Source of the DNA: Mesostigma viride
Lineage: Eukaryota > Streptophyta > Mesostigmatophyceae > Mesostigmatales > Mesostigmataceae
Length of the DNA: 64,000 nucleotides
NCBI GenBank assembly: GCA_009746045.1
Contig: RPFO01000103.1
Coordinates: forward strand, 65,001 to 129,000
Reading direction: 5' to 3'
Numbering within the stretch: position 1 is the first letter of the stretch; every line of letters starts with the position of its first letter. The notes under the pieces are model-generated. The model made no database searches, was not told the origin of the DNA, and saw only the letters and a list, made by a program, of their open reading frames with translations. The translations under genes were made by a program, and so were the position numbers. Below, in pieces: positions 30,751 through 41,987 of the stretch.

Positions 30751-31179
30751 AAATTAGCAACCACGTTTGGAACTCTTCGGACCACCTGTGAAACTAATCA
30801 CATTTGATGATGTGCTGGCGGGCCTGGGCATCGCATTTGAGCATTACTTCGAGCAGGGCTCAACAAGCTCGATTCGCCAACTCAACCCGAAGAAGCCCTA
30901 AGCTGCGGTAAGACATATATTTGTGTGGATGGCTCTTGATATCATGCTGAATTTCTAGTCTTCTCTAGGTGGACAGTTCATGTGCAGCCATACAGGTCAT
31001 CCATGTGTGTTTTAACCATGTTGCATGTGCCACAGATATTATGAGCAGTATTTACTAAGTGTGCTGGAGTCGTTGTTGCATGCTTGTTGTATTTCACAGT
31101 TCACGCCTGCATGAACGCATCGTTGATACTAATGATTATTCATATTGCATGACTGTTCTATTGGGGACGCCGCGCTTGA

Positions 31180-32937
31180 TGTCACAACGTGGCCGAAAGG
31201 GCGCATCCACCGCTGACGGCCGGTGGGTGATATCGATGGACGCATTTCCGAAGAAGCCAGCCGCGGGCCACACCCATGGCGCGGGCGGGGGCGCGGGCGG
31301 GGGCGGGGGCGGGGGAGAAGGCGCGGGTGCGGGCGCGGGCGCCACCCAAGACGCGGGCGCGGGCGCGGGCCCAGGCGGGGCGGGGGCGGGGGCGCAGGCG
31401 CCGGCGCGGGTGCGGGCGCGGGCGCCACCCAAGGCGCGCGCGCGGGCGCGGGCGGGGTGGGGGCGCAGGCGCCGGCGCGGGTGCGGGCGCGGGCGCCACC
31501 GCCGACTTGGATGATGAGCCAGCAACCGAAGCCGAGAGGGAGAGGCACCGCTCTTCGAAGGTGTTCGATCTCGAAGTGTTTTGGGGCCCGGATATGACCG
31601 TGTATGTCCGCTGGCGCCTAGCCGCATCGGAGACGTTGGTAAATGCACCGGTGAACAAGTGGCAGCCCACAGGGCCTAATGGCGAGGCTTGTGACGGGGT
31701 CACGCCCATTGGGTACACCCCGCAGGGAGATCCTGTCTATGGGTGCCTCCTCATAGAGCGTGGCAAGGGCCCCAAAGGAAGTCCTGGTCTAGTGCCGCTT
31801 TTTGAATGGGACGAGGGCGGTGCCAGGAGATGTACCTGCGCTAGCCTTCACAGCCTTTTTCCTGACATCGTCGCCGCTGAGAAGCAGCAGTTGCTGGACG
31901 GATGGATTGAGCAGGTGCCAAAGTCCGTGGAGGATGTGCGTGCCAACAACGAGAATCTGTTCGACATCATGGAGCAAAAGCTCAAAGAGAAGCGTGAACT
32001 GCAAGCGAACAAGGCGGTACCCTTACCGCTGCGATCTGCAGGCGACCAGTCGGTTGCGCGGGCAACACGAGCACTGAGGCTGCCCATAAAACAAGTAATC
32101 TCACACGTCGCTTGCCCTGCCCGCGAGATTCAAGCGCAGATCAACCGCGCATGTGCGCCCGCTGCGCGAGGGAGCACATCAACGGCAACGCCCGCTTTGC
32201 GCACACTGATTTCCGGCAGGCACACCTTCAAGGTGAATGGAAGCCTCATACGACGCAGCGACCTACTCGTTGTTAAGCGGCCAGCCGTCACCTGCGGGCA
32301 GGGAATGCCGTGGGCACCACACATGCTGGTGAAGGTCCTTGATCTGGAAGGCGATCGCACGGAGCGTGACAGCATTGTCGCCTCTCCTTACTACGCACCG
32401 TCGTGGACGGGCCAGTTTTCTAGAGTGACATTAGGTGGCGGCAGCGCAGGGATGACGGTCCCCATTTCTGATGTACACCTGCAGCACTGGACAGTAGGCG
32501 GTACGGCAGAGGTGCACCAGCCTGAGCTGATCAGTACCGGCAAACTGTCAGCTGCCACGGTGGCGGCGTTGAAAGAGCACCCGCAGATTGACTTTGAGCA
32601 TTACAAGACTGCCACCGCCGCCAGGGCAGCAGCAAAGGATGACTGCAATGCCTACTTTGCCGAGCATGGAGCACGTGCGCTTATCGGGATGCGCCTGTGT
32701 GCCCTGTTTCCGGGGATAGCGAGGAAGAGGGAGCGCTTCCATGGCTGGGTCACTAAGGTTCAGGAAAGGGGAGGTCACCTGCTCATCAAGGCGATGTGGG
32801 CTGATGGGCAGTATGAGGACTATCATGCCCTGGCGGAGGTGACGCAGTTCGTGTGCGGCTGCCCACACCCAGTCGAGGCATTTGGCCGCGCTCGCTTCTT
32901 TCCACAGGAGCTAGGCTGGCACCGTGAACGCAGGTGA
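31180..32937 (+). CDS. TTAA-1 ORF-b, orphan protein with low-complexity N-terminus
   Basis: The likely start is the ATG near 31180 (MSQRGRKGASTADGRWVISM). That frame enters a (GGCGCG)-type repeat coding Gly/Ala, 31277-31500. The frame must change within the repeat to join TADLDDEPATEAERERHRSS, which stays open to the stop at 32937. Visible blocks: VFDLEVFWGPDMTVYVRWRL, KVNGSLIRRSDLLVVKRPAV, a heptad-like EKQQLLDGWIEQV...LKEKREL helix, and a C-terminal FHGWVTKVQERGGHLLIKAM...DGQYEDYHAL block whose strand pattern recalls Tudor/chromo-barrel domains. An acidic Glu/Gly frame (32924-33157) overlaps the end and might be joined by splicing at CAG/GTGATG. No function is assigned. Confidence 0.5.
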
Positions 32938-32939
32938 TG

Positions 32940-33157
32940 GCACCCACATAGACGATGCCGTCCCTGCTGTGCACAGTGACAGTGAAGGCGGGGAGGAGGA
33001 GGAAGAGGGAGAGAAAGAGGGGGAGAAAGAGGGGGAGGAGGAGGGGGAGGAGGAGGGAGAGGGGGAGGGAGAATGGGAGGGGGAGGGGGAGGAGGAAGAG
33101 GGAGAGGGAGAGGGAGAGGAGGATGCGGAATGGGAGCCGGGGATGACTGGTAGATGA
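32940..33157 (+). repeat. (GAGGGG)n purine tract encoding an acidic tail
   Basis: GGGGAGGAGGA-type repeat. One frame gives HSDSEGGEEEEEGEKEGEKE..., ending WEPGMTGR at 33157. It could be the acidic C-terminus of ORF-b after splicing, or simple repeat only. Confidence 0.5.
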
Positions 33158-33579
33158 GACGGTGCCATCTACCGGCGCATGGAATGAAGTGGTAGACAAG
33201 TTTACTCATGGTTGTCGGCAAGTAGAGCATGCACGCCTGGCCTAGCTGAATTTAAATCAACGAGTTGAGTTTGGAGAGGCTGCATTTTGCTTGGATGAAG
33301 AATGTGTTAGCATGGCCAAACTTTTATGGCTTGTAGCCAAATCCTCTTGGGGTATGTGCACAGTGTACTAGCGGTGTTGTGCAATTGCGAGGATTCCTGT
33401 CTTGTAGCGATGTGGCCTCTCACCCTGCAGCCTGGTAGATGTGATGGCATGCAGCCACCCATCATTGGTCATCCGATCTGGTGTGATTTGCATTTGCACA
33501 CCTTGTATTAAGGCCATGATATGATGATGTCTTGTTATTTTTGATGTGTATATGCGAAAAGAGGCATAATATGCTTGTA

Positions 33580-34345
33580 TATAGTGCTAGCAAATGTCAC
33601 TACCTTTACCTATGCCTGACCTTACAAGTTGAGGATGGTCTAATGTAGTGGCAAACAGGTTATTTACAACAATTCACAGTTTTCTGACATAGTTTGAGGC
33701 ATACTTACCAAAATGCTTGAAAAAGGCAAAAATTGCACCATTTATGCTAGCAAACGTCACTATTTTGAGATCAAACTGGGCCCAAACTTGGCCCATGGTC
33801 TAATCTAGTGGGTGTTAGGTTGCTTCCAACATTTCATAGCTTTCTGACATAGTTTGATATTGTTTAGTAGCTTACACTGAGCAAAATGCTTGAAAATGGC
33901 AAAAAATGCACCATTTATGCTAGCAAACGTCACTATTTTGACGTCAGACTGAGCCCAAACTTAGCCCATGGTCTAATCTAGTGGTGTTTAGGTTGCTTCC
34001 AATATTTCATAGCTTTATGACGTAGTTTGATATTGTTTAGTAGCTTACACTGAGCAAAATGCTTGAAAATGGCAAAAAATGCAGTATTTATGCTAGCAAA
34101 CGTCACTATTTTGAGTTCAGATTGACCCCAAACTTTGTGCATGGTCTATTCTAGTGGTAATTAGGTTGCTTGCAAATATCCATGATGGTTTGACGTGATT
34201 TAGTACTGTTTCCTATTTATTACTATTTAATTTAACAAAAAATGACAAAAATGTACCTTTATTGCTAGCAAATGTCACCAAGATGACGTCCGATCGATAC
34301 CAAACTTTGTACGAGGTCTATTTTGGTTGCAAACATCATGCATGA
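33580..34345 (+). repeat. Degenerate 160-170-bp tandem repeats at TTAA-1 right end
   Basis: Four full units plus a fifth partial start at TGCTAGCAAAYGTCACTA (about 33586, 33747, 33917, 34089, 34261). Each has ATGGTCTA(A/T)TCTAGTGG and TTCTGACATAGTTTGA-like words. Subterminal repeats of this kind are often transposase-binding sites, but that is inference. Confidence 0.85.
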
Positions 34346-34412
34346 CAATTTTCAGCATAAAAAGACAAACTTCGGTACGAAGTACATTTTGCGTGCTGGA
34401 GTACATTCTTAA

Positions 34413-34518
34413 TGGCTGGTAGGGTAGCTTGTCCTCTTTCTTTTTTGGATCAAACCTGGGCCTGTTCAAGGCCATATTGGAGATTGTGGTCGTTCCTGCT
34501 GGTTGTGGCTGCTGCTGC

Positions 34519-34550
<32 letters not shown>

Positions 34551-36158
34551 CCGCTCCCCGCCCTCGTGCCGTGTTGGTGCAGACTCCTGGGTGCCGTGTC
34601 CACCCCCGCCCTGGTTGCCCCCCCTCTCCCCGTCATCCTCCCCCTCGTCCCTCTCGTCCCTCCTGCGTTTTTGCTGTGGCTGGCACGCCTCCTCCGGTGC
34701 CCTTCGCTTTGTTGGCTTCAGCGAGGCCACCAGCCTCGCCACCGTGTCTACTAGGCGGCCATGCTCGCCCGGGGTGAGCTCCCGCCCCTCATCCAGCATC
34801 TGCTGGGCCAGTTGGAGTTGCCTCCGGATGTCCTCCCGGTGCGACAAGGTCGCTGGACCGGGTTCGCCCCGGTGCGTCACCCTGGTCCTTGCCGCTGTGC
34901 CGTCTCGGTTTGAAATGGTATGCGTTGGCTGCGACAAGAAATGGTACAGTTGCTCGGTGGAAATGCGCTCATCCGGCATCAAACCAAATTCAGCTCTTAC
35001 CGCTTCCCCCATGCATCCCCTCACAGCAGCCTTCTTGATGTTCTTCGACATACGGCGTCGCTGCTTCAGCATACGCCTCTCCAGGCGACCTACGCTGGCC
35101 TCCCAGATGGCCAGCTTCCTGCGGTAGCGCTCCTCGGCTTCCCGACGAGCCGGCCCCTGCAGTGGTGCCAACTCGGCGACCTTCCGGTATTTCCAGGACT
35201 TCATGTCGCGGGTGAGACGCTCACACCGCACCTTGGTGTGAGACATCTTCACCCTAATCCTGGCCGCGAGCGCCTCCGCCCTGTCGCGCTCTTGCTGCTC
35301 GCGCAGCTTCCTCTGCGCAATCTCCTCGCGCCTGCGCTGCTTCTTCGCCCTCTCCGCCTGGAAGACCTCCATCCTGCGCTTGGCCTCCTTCTCTCGCGCC
35401 TGCATAGCTGGAGTCATCTCCACCATGTCGTCAGCGTCCGAAGCCGACGGGCCCGTCAGAGAGAACTCCGACTCTTGTAGCACCCCGTCGATCTCCCGCG
35501 GGATCGTCTCGGACCTGCGGAGACGTTGAAAACAAGCCAGGTCGCCCCGCCTGACCACCTCGTAGGTCGGCGAGGCCGGCCTCCTCAGGGCCGCTCGGAC
35601 CCTCGCAGCATCCTCCATCTGAGCCGCCCGCTCACGTGACCTCACGTCCAGCCTCCTCTCCTCAGCTGACTCCTGCTCAGCCATGCGACGTGCCAGTGCC
35701 GCATCGGCCTCCACCTGAGCCGAACGTGCCTCATCCGCCGATGAGGGCTGCATCCCGAACAACCCGAGAGAGCTCGAGTCGGACTCCCCGCCCGACTGCT
35801 CCCCCGAGGAGGTGACACCCGGACCCGCACCACATGGTGCATATGGCGGGCCCCGGGGTGCACGAGCCACTACTGGCGTCGAACCCCTCACCCTACGCAT
35901 TAATGGAATGCGGACCACCTCTTGGACGACATCCCTGTACGTCGGGTCGTCTTCCTCAATGTCGTCTGGATGCGTCTCATCCCGGGTCTGACGCTCCAGG
36001 ATTTCCTGACGCAGGCTGGCCAAGTCTGAATCGGACGTCCCCGAGTCATCAGACATCGGGGACGTCGAAGACGACTGGTACTTCGTCACCGACGGCGACT
36101 CCTCCTCCGAGGAAGTCGCGCCCTTCAAAGCCTTTCCTTTGTTGTTCTTGGGCGCCAT
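34413..36158 (-). pseudogene. Copia-1 gag N-terminal part, coiled-coil rich
   Basis: Starts at ATG 36158 (MAPKNNKGKALKGATSSEEE), about 100 bp after the 5' LTR, and is open to the TTAA element. It has an acidic Ser-rich N-terminus, then a long Glu/Arg/Lys helix (EKEAKRRMEVFQAERAKKQR...), predicted as coiled coil at about codons 250-400. A polyglutamine run (CAG/CAA, plus strand 34508-34552) precedes PKKKEDKLPYQP, where the element breaks in. It joins the distal gag at 26100. The long leader is in frame with gag here, whereas Copia-2 and -3 have a separate upstream ORF. Confidence 0.75.
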
Positions 36159-36262
36159 TGGTACAAAAAAATGGGTAAAAAAATGGAATGGGTGTTTGCG
36201 AACTGAACGTTTCGCACGCTCGTCGTTTCGTCGTGTGTATTGTTTTTGGAGTTTTTAATGCA

Positions 36263-36641
36263 AGTTATGCAACACGAAGCTTGGAATGCTTGGGCACTGC
36301 CAAATGGCGAGAGTGTGCGTGAACGACGAGACACCTTGGCATTAGGATAGAATGGCACATATACTGCTGGCCAGCCGTCAACGATGGCTGGCCAGACTTT
36401 GCGTAAGTTAAACTAACTTACTGATCCTGGACGGACTAGCCTATCAGTTACAACCTGATCTAGTCAGTCCTAACATGACAACTACAGTCCCGGTACTGAG
36501 GTACCGGCTCATCACATACTGAGTATAGCCACGTGTCCATACCACGACTGCTCTAGTCCAGCACCGTCCCAGTACCCAATTGGGCGCCGGCGGTGCTGGC
36601 ACGTGTCCACTTAGGCTACAGGCGGGAGACTTAGACTAACT
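36263..36641 (-). repeat. Copia-1 5' LTR
   Basis: 379 bp, apparently identical to 20801-21179. Followed in sense by TGCATTAAAAACTCC, the primer-binding-site position. Confidence 0.95.
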
Positions 36642-36799
36642 TGCATGTGTGGGCAGGTGTGGGCAGGTGTGTGGGCAGGTGTGGGCAGGTGTGGGCAGGT
36701 GTGGGCAGGTGTGGGCAGGTGTGGGCAGGTGTGTGCGCGTGTGGGCAGGTGTGGGCAGGTGTGTGCGCGTGTGGGCAGGTGTGGGCAGGTGTGGGCAGG
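36642..36799 (+). repeat. G-rich decamer minisatellite (part 2)
   Basis: TGTGGGCAGG units between Copia-1 and Copia-2. Its ends carry TGCAT and GCAGG duplications, so it is an internal part of the FB-1 array. Confidence 0.93.
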
Positions 36800-37416
36800 A
36801 GTTGTATGAGAGTGAATGCCACGAATTCCGCCATGGTTCTTGCAGGAAGTTGCCTTTATTAATAACAAGGAAACACAGACGTAAGTCACGTCACTTCCAA
36901 GACTGCACGCAGCACAGGCGACAGGGTCGCTGTGCCAAGAGAACGTGCACGCAAGAACTAGCGTCCCGGTGCGACCAAGTCACACATATAGGTTGTTAGG
37001 GACGCGTCCAAGTATTCAGCTGCACTGTCACAGCTGAACTGTCAATCAATTGATTACACAGACTCTGGCACGCCTTTGGCGCGCAGATCTATCAATTGTC
37101 CATACGGCTAGTCCTGTGGACCTATCCGTACACTACTCAGCATCAATTGTCTCATAGGTCCTGGCGCGCTACAGCACGCCTACCTATCAATTGACCATCA
37201 AGTCCTGTACAAGTCCTGTCAACGTCCTGCGGACTATCAAAGTGACACTTGTACATCCTGTGTCCGTACGCGCCCACAGTGGCGCGCCGGGTACTGTCGG
37301 CACAGCCTAGGAAACGTCATAACTTTTACGTTCCTTAACCAAATGAGGCGTTCAAGGTGCCGTTGGAAAGAGCGTAACAATCTCTATCCATCTAACGTAA
37401 ATCCTTTACGTTAACT
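36800..37416 (-). repeat. Copia-2 3' LTR
   Basis: 617 bp, partner 44005-44621. Rich in CAATTG/TCAATTGA words (37042-37200). The inner end resembles that of Copia-3 (gtcataactttt ... ggtgccg), showing the two families are related. Confidence 0.95.
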
Positions 37417-38366
37417 CCAATCCCTTCTTTTCTTTAGGGATCACATCCCCTGCCAGGGACCCTTGAAGTAGCTTGAAATGTCCTTCACTCCAGCTTGAAG
37501 CTTGAACAGATGTCTTTAATGGCCATTGCCATTCCCCCAGCCTTTTCTTTTAAGGAACTGGAAAAGAAACAGATCTGCCACAGGGAAAACCATTCCATGA
37601 GAAATGGATAAAAACCTATGGAAGTGGCATTACAGAGTACCACCAGATATTAGAAGCACACAAAATTAAATACATACAGGTTAATTCTATGAGGTCTTCT
37701 CCAGGAATTAATCCCATCACCTCGGTAGAGCCTCCAGTACAATGACCTTCTGGCGGTGAGTTACATTAATCCCAGATACTAATCCCATAAAACCCAGTAC
37801 ATATTCAATATAAGTACAATAAATCCATGACAATTAAAATACCACTTGACAAAGTAAGGCGTATTACAATAGTTTGCCTGTCATTCTCTCAACAGGGGTC
37901 TATTGGCGCCCGTCTTACGGCGCCCGTCTACTTGCCAGATGGTAAACTGCCACAGCAAACAAATGACAAAATGAAACACATAGGCAACAATTAAATCCTG
38001 CCCTGGGGAACTAGGGAAGTCTGAACAGGCAAACACCTGAACAGGCCAGCTTGTAGAAACATAATACCAGGGAATCGAACCCCGCCCTATAAACCCCAGA
38101 ATAAAGGTTCCCAGACCATTGTGAGAAGTATGTACAAATATACATTTCTTTTAAAATAGAATACATGGTCTGTAATGGACCTGTCAACCTTGTGTAGTCA
38201 ACAGCATGAACCCCAGCCAAAACCTGGCTGTATCCTGATTAAAATCAGAGTGAGTGTACCATGGTCCATGAGCCTTAGTACAGACTAAAATACAGGTATT
38301 ATGCCAGTCACAATGCTGACACTACCACACAATCTGCTCTCCAATGCCCTATAACCAGGCACCAGC
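37417..38366 (-). other. Copia-2 3' UTR
   Basis: 950 bp after the RNase H stop. Contains, at 38066-38087, a word with the sense sequence GGGCGGGGTTCGATTCCCTG that also occurs in the Copia-3 3' UTR (46537-46558) and matches a tRNA T-arm/B-box. TGAGAAGTATGTACAA (38120s) is shared as well. Confidence 0.65.
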
Positions 38367-39720
38367 TTAGACAGCTTGCTGAGATGGGTCCATCAGAGAC
38401 TGAAGAACCTTGTATTGCACTGCTGCCTTCTGCACTAGCTTGGTCAAAGCATCAGCAGGATTGTCAACCCCAGGGATATGCTCAATATTGGCCAAGGAGG
38501 ACAACTCCTTAAGAAGGAGATAATCCAAGTCCCTACTTCTGGCCATCTGCCTGTGCACAAACTGCACCATCCCCATGGAGTCTGTTTTTAGAAGAGTGGT
38601 AACCTGAAGTGGCCAAGGAGTGTTAGAAGTCATCTGATGAAGCAACTCCTTCAGATAAAGGCTTGTGTGAATGCCTTCACAAATAGCCCTGCATTCTGCC
38701 ACATCACTGCTGACAGCCACCCGTTTGTGCAGGCGACTAAACCAGCTCACCAAACTCCCCAGGCCTTCCTGTCTGAGCACAAAGAGCCCTGCAGCCCTGC
38801 CCCTGACCTTGGAGACCTGCCTGCTGTCCATTGAGCTATCCACATACAGCTCCATGCAAATGGGTTGTGATAAATCCACTGCAGACAACAGAATGCCAGA
38901 TGAAGCCCTGACCTGATCAGCCACCTTGGCAGACCCTAGCTCCACCAGCATGTCATCAGGCAACCTGGCTATGACCATAAGGTCTGGCCTGGAAATGCCT
39001 GCCACCCAAGCAACCATGCCCCTCACCATGGACACAGTGCCTGTGTGATGGTTGGAGGAAGCTTGCTAATGAGGGTCTCTTGATAATCATTGCCCCCCAC
39101 CAGCAGCATACGCCACTCCCCCCCTTCTTCACCAGTGTGGCCTCCATGCCCACAAACAGCAGAGGCTCATTCTCCACCTGCCATTGCTCCCTACCCAGAG
39201 GAAACTTGGACTTAATGATGGAGATCAGCTCCTTAAGCCACGACGTGGGAGCTATCAGATGTAGGTCATCCCCGTGCAGCGAAGCATACACTGGCAGGCC
39301 TTCCCATTGCCCCAGAAACAGACAGGGGTCTACAGGAGAGACCTTCAAGTTGCAATGCTCCTTCAGGAAACGGTTGAGAGTCTCCCTCCAGATTATTGGA
39401 CTTGACCTCAGGCCCTCCAGGCCCTTGAGGATTTTAAGGAACTCCGTGTGGATGTCCCTTTTCCATACAGCAGGCACCCTAACATAGAAAGGCGTCTTGC
39501 CCTCCCACTTTTCCTGTGCCACATCTGCATCCCCTCCAGAAATGCCCTCTTGAAGTCTACCACCACTGAGCCATAGTCCAAGCCCTTGTTGAGAAGGCCT
39601 AGAAATACACACAGCAGCAGCCTCCAAGTGTCATGCAACATGCCAGGGGTATACAACTCCTCAGCAGTGCACTCACCAGTACCCTTGAACTCATTCAGCA
39701 CTGGCCTGACATGTGGTACC
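38367..39720 (-). pseudogene. Copia-2 RT (C-terminal half) and RNase H
   Basis: Two frames cover this part: 39627-38956 and 39035-38367. The first has RVPAVWKRDIHTEFLKILKG, LEGLRSSPIIW (the copia Y-G-L-K-Q-x-P position) and ASLHGDDLHLIAP (catalytic HGDD). The second holds RNase H: LYVDSSMDSRQVSKVRGRAA, SSDVAECRAICEG, LLKTDSMGMVQF and NPADALTKL. A frameshift near 39050 separates RT from RNase H. Confidence 0.85.
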
Positions 39721-40193
39721 TTGACCCCGTCCACCTCCTTCATCTTGATGACAAACTTGAGCTTGAGTAGACGTCGTGCAGGAGGCAGGTCATTGACAGG
39801 TTCCACGCATTTCTTGGAGATCCAGTCCTCCCCAGATTTAATCAGACCCAGTGTGACCTGGGGACACATAATGGGAGAGGACATGAGCTTCACCAGGCCT
39901 TGGTAGTTGATAGGGCTGTGTCCAGCAAGTGAGTGAGGACCAATGCCCAAACTGCTTGGATGACTAGCAGCTGGCAATATGAGGTCATCAACCAAGGGCT
40001 CCTGCCCCTGGCACACTTGCACACGCTTAACCGACCTGGTTACTGCACGTGATAGGTGAGTGGTCCTGAAATTAATCAGTGGGACCTGACCAGCCCCTTC
40101 CTTAGTCAGGAGAGAGGACGTGATCACTACCCATCCTGGCATAGGAAATTCTGCCCCAGAAGAGCAGGTCCTTGATAGCCCTCCAAGACACAA
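39408..40193 (-). pseudogene. Copia-2 RT N-terminal half
   Basis: The frame begins in the tail of the retropepsin-like domain (AEFPMPGWVVITSSLLTKEG). It reads through a linker to LLKLKFVIKMKEVDGVKVPH (fingers), EELYTPGMLHDTWRLLLCVF and VVVDFKRAFLEG (motif A, catalytic Asp). It then runs out of frame near 39530. Frameshifts on both sides. Confidence 0.85.
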
Positions 40194-41848
40194 AAAGCAG
40201 TGTCCTGTCCAAGGATAGGAATGAATACCTCACCCAGTACCTTCACGTGTACCCCGCCACTGAAGTCAGACACAAACTGATAGCTGGGTTCAGTCATGCT
40301 GTACCCTGCTGCAGCCCTGGTCCCAATGATGGAAACCTGAGAATTAGTGTCTACCTCTAAGGCAGTGTCCAGCCCCAGATTGCCATGCCACCTGAGCTTG
40401 GCTACCTTGGGCTGCTTCTTGGCTCTTTGTAGAGCCCCAATCAATCCAGCCAAACTTGTCCCCCTGGGCTTGGTTAGTGCCTTGGGCTTGACAGTTGACT
40501 CCCCAGCTGTTGACCTTGCAGCCTGTTCAACAAGTACCTCTGCAACCTGGCCAGGGCTGACAGATTCCCCTGCAACAGATGTGGTCGTTGCGTCAGTGAT
40601 GTCACTTGGGACCTGAAAATCCTGCAGATCCTGTGAGCCTTGTGCCTGACTGCCCTCATTCATCAGGTTAGGCTTGACATATGACCAACTCAGCCGGTGT
40701 ACATGCTTTGGTTCGTCCTCCATGCTGACCAAGCATGCGTGGCTAGCTTCATCAACCTGGGTAACCACCCCAGGACTCCAGCTACCACGTTTGCCATAAA
40801 GGCTAGGTTCCTTCCAAGCTAGGACCTTCTGACCCACTTGTGGCTCCAGCATCTTCCAACCCCGGTCCTTCTCCCTCAGCTTGGCAAAGGTGACATGTGC
40901 AGCATGTTTCCAGCCCTCCAGCACATGTGGTGGGCACAGGCCATGATATAGACCCATTGGGCTGACAGCAACTCCATCATAGTAGAAGTTAACCCTGCTG
41001 TTCAGCTGCTGCTCCACGTTCCTCAGCCATGCACTCCTGACAAGTGCAGGTGCAGACAAGGGTACCCAGTCTTCAGAGATGATCAATTTCTTGACCTCCT
41101 GGATTGCCCTCTCGATAGCACCCTGCTGCCCATGAGCCTCCCTAGGTGTAACCAGCAACTCAGGAAGGGTAGGATCACCCTTGAGATGCTGAAACTGCAT
41201 GTCCACCTGGATCCTTGTGGTAGGAAACTTGGCTCTTACATTCTGCAGGGCAGCCAGCAAGTACCTGTTCTTCATAGAAGGTAAATGCTCCAGCACCTTG
41301 TATTTCGTGTACCTGTCCACGCACACCAACAGTTGCATGCCCCTGATGTGTTGGATATCACACTGCAGATCACCAATGCTCTGAGGTAGAGCTTTGGCAT
41401 GTGATTTCCTGGGCTTGTTGGAGGACAACTGGCACTTACACCGTGAGGCAGCTTGCTGACACGCCTTGAGAAGGGGTGCCCTGCCCATACGGAAGGCAAA
41501 GTTGTTTGACAGAGAAGTGGCATGCCCAAACATGTTGTGGATTCGGGCACCCAACTCCTGGTACACAGAGGAAGCAGTCCCTGGCACAGTCAGGACTGTG
41601 CTGTCAGGTTGTCCAGCATCACCATGCTGACTTCCATCCTGTTCTGACTCAGAGCCTGAGTCACCCTGCTCATGCCCAACACCTGGACCGCCAGCAGGGA
41701 CCACATGCATACCACCAGAGGCCTTCACACCCCTCTGTGGTTGTACATTGGTTTCTCTCAAAATGAGAGGTCCACCCTCGTGCCCAGCACGAGGATGCAT
41801 GGGGTCAGACATTCTTACAGCTGCATCAGCTGTCAAGGACGTCTTCAT
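40127..41848 (-). pseudogene. Copia-2 integrase and retropepsin-like domain (573 codons)
   Basis: Begins MKTSLTADAAVRMSDPMHPR. Integrase HHCC-like region (ARIHNMFGHA ... CQQAASRCKCQL), then the core: first Asp in DLQCDIQHIR, second in QVDMQFQHLK, Glu in HGQQGAIERAIQEV. An SH3/GPY-like module (GQKVLAWKEPSLYGKRGSWS) follows. After a Ser/Ala-rich linker comes the retropepsin-like domain: LEVDTNSQVSIIGTRAAAG with Asp at about codon 500, then YQFVSDFSGGVHVKVLGEVF and ALLGQNFL. The catalytic Asp-Thr is kept but Gly is replaced by Asn. The ORF stops at 40127 through a frameshift into 40193-39408. Confidence 0.88.
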
Positions 41849-41987
41849 AGGAACCTGTACCTCTCCAGGTGACCTGGGGCCACCTGAACCTGGAGATCAC
41901 CCTCTTGTTGCCCAGATATAAAATCTGCATTGGAGCACCTGGCCTCCCCCTGGGTGAATTAAGGTGTGTAGGGGTTGCCTCAGACAG

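Larger units (their letters stand above)
26105..34408. mobile_element. TTAA-1, 8.3-kb DNA element in Copia-1 gag
   Basis: Termini are inverted repeats GAATGTACTCCAGCAC (26105-26120; 34393-34408), flanked on both sides by TTAA (26101-26104; 34409-34412). TTAA duplications are typical of piggyBac and Kolobok. The TIR does not start CCC as in most piggyBacs, so the superfamily is open. A subterminal GTACATTTTG motif is near both ends. The interior has C-rich satellites, a 297-bp-arm palindrome, two plus-strand ORFs and 160-170-bp repeats. If TTAA is the TSD, excision leaves gag one base out of frame; this is unexplained. Confidence 0.75.
20801..36641 (-). mobile_element. Copia-1, young LTR retrotransposon with intact pol
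   Basis: LTRs of exactly 379 bp at 20801-21179 and 36263-36641 appear identical. The TSD is TGCAT (20796-20800; 36642-36646). A purine-rich tract (AAAGTGGG in sense) abuts the 3' LTR. LTR ends are AGTTA...TAACT, not TG...CA. Without the nested TTAA element it is about 7.5 kb. Identical LTRs and a 1341-codon open pol suggest recent transposition, followed by gag disruption. Confidence 0.95.

Noticed and set aside
34503-34754. Plus-strand Leu-rich (CTG) protein
   Set aside because: Shadow of the polyglutamine run in Copia-1 gag on the minus strand.
38066-38087. A tRNA gene on the minus strand
   Set aside because: Only the T-arm/B-box word is present; no anticodon arm, D-arm or acceptor pairing can be built from the neighbouring sequence.
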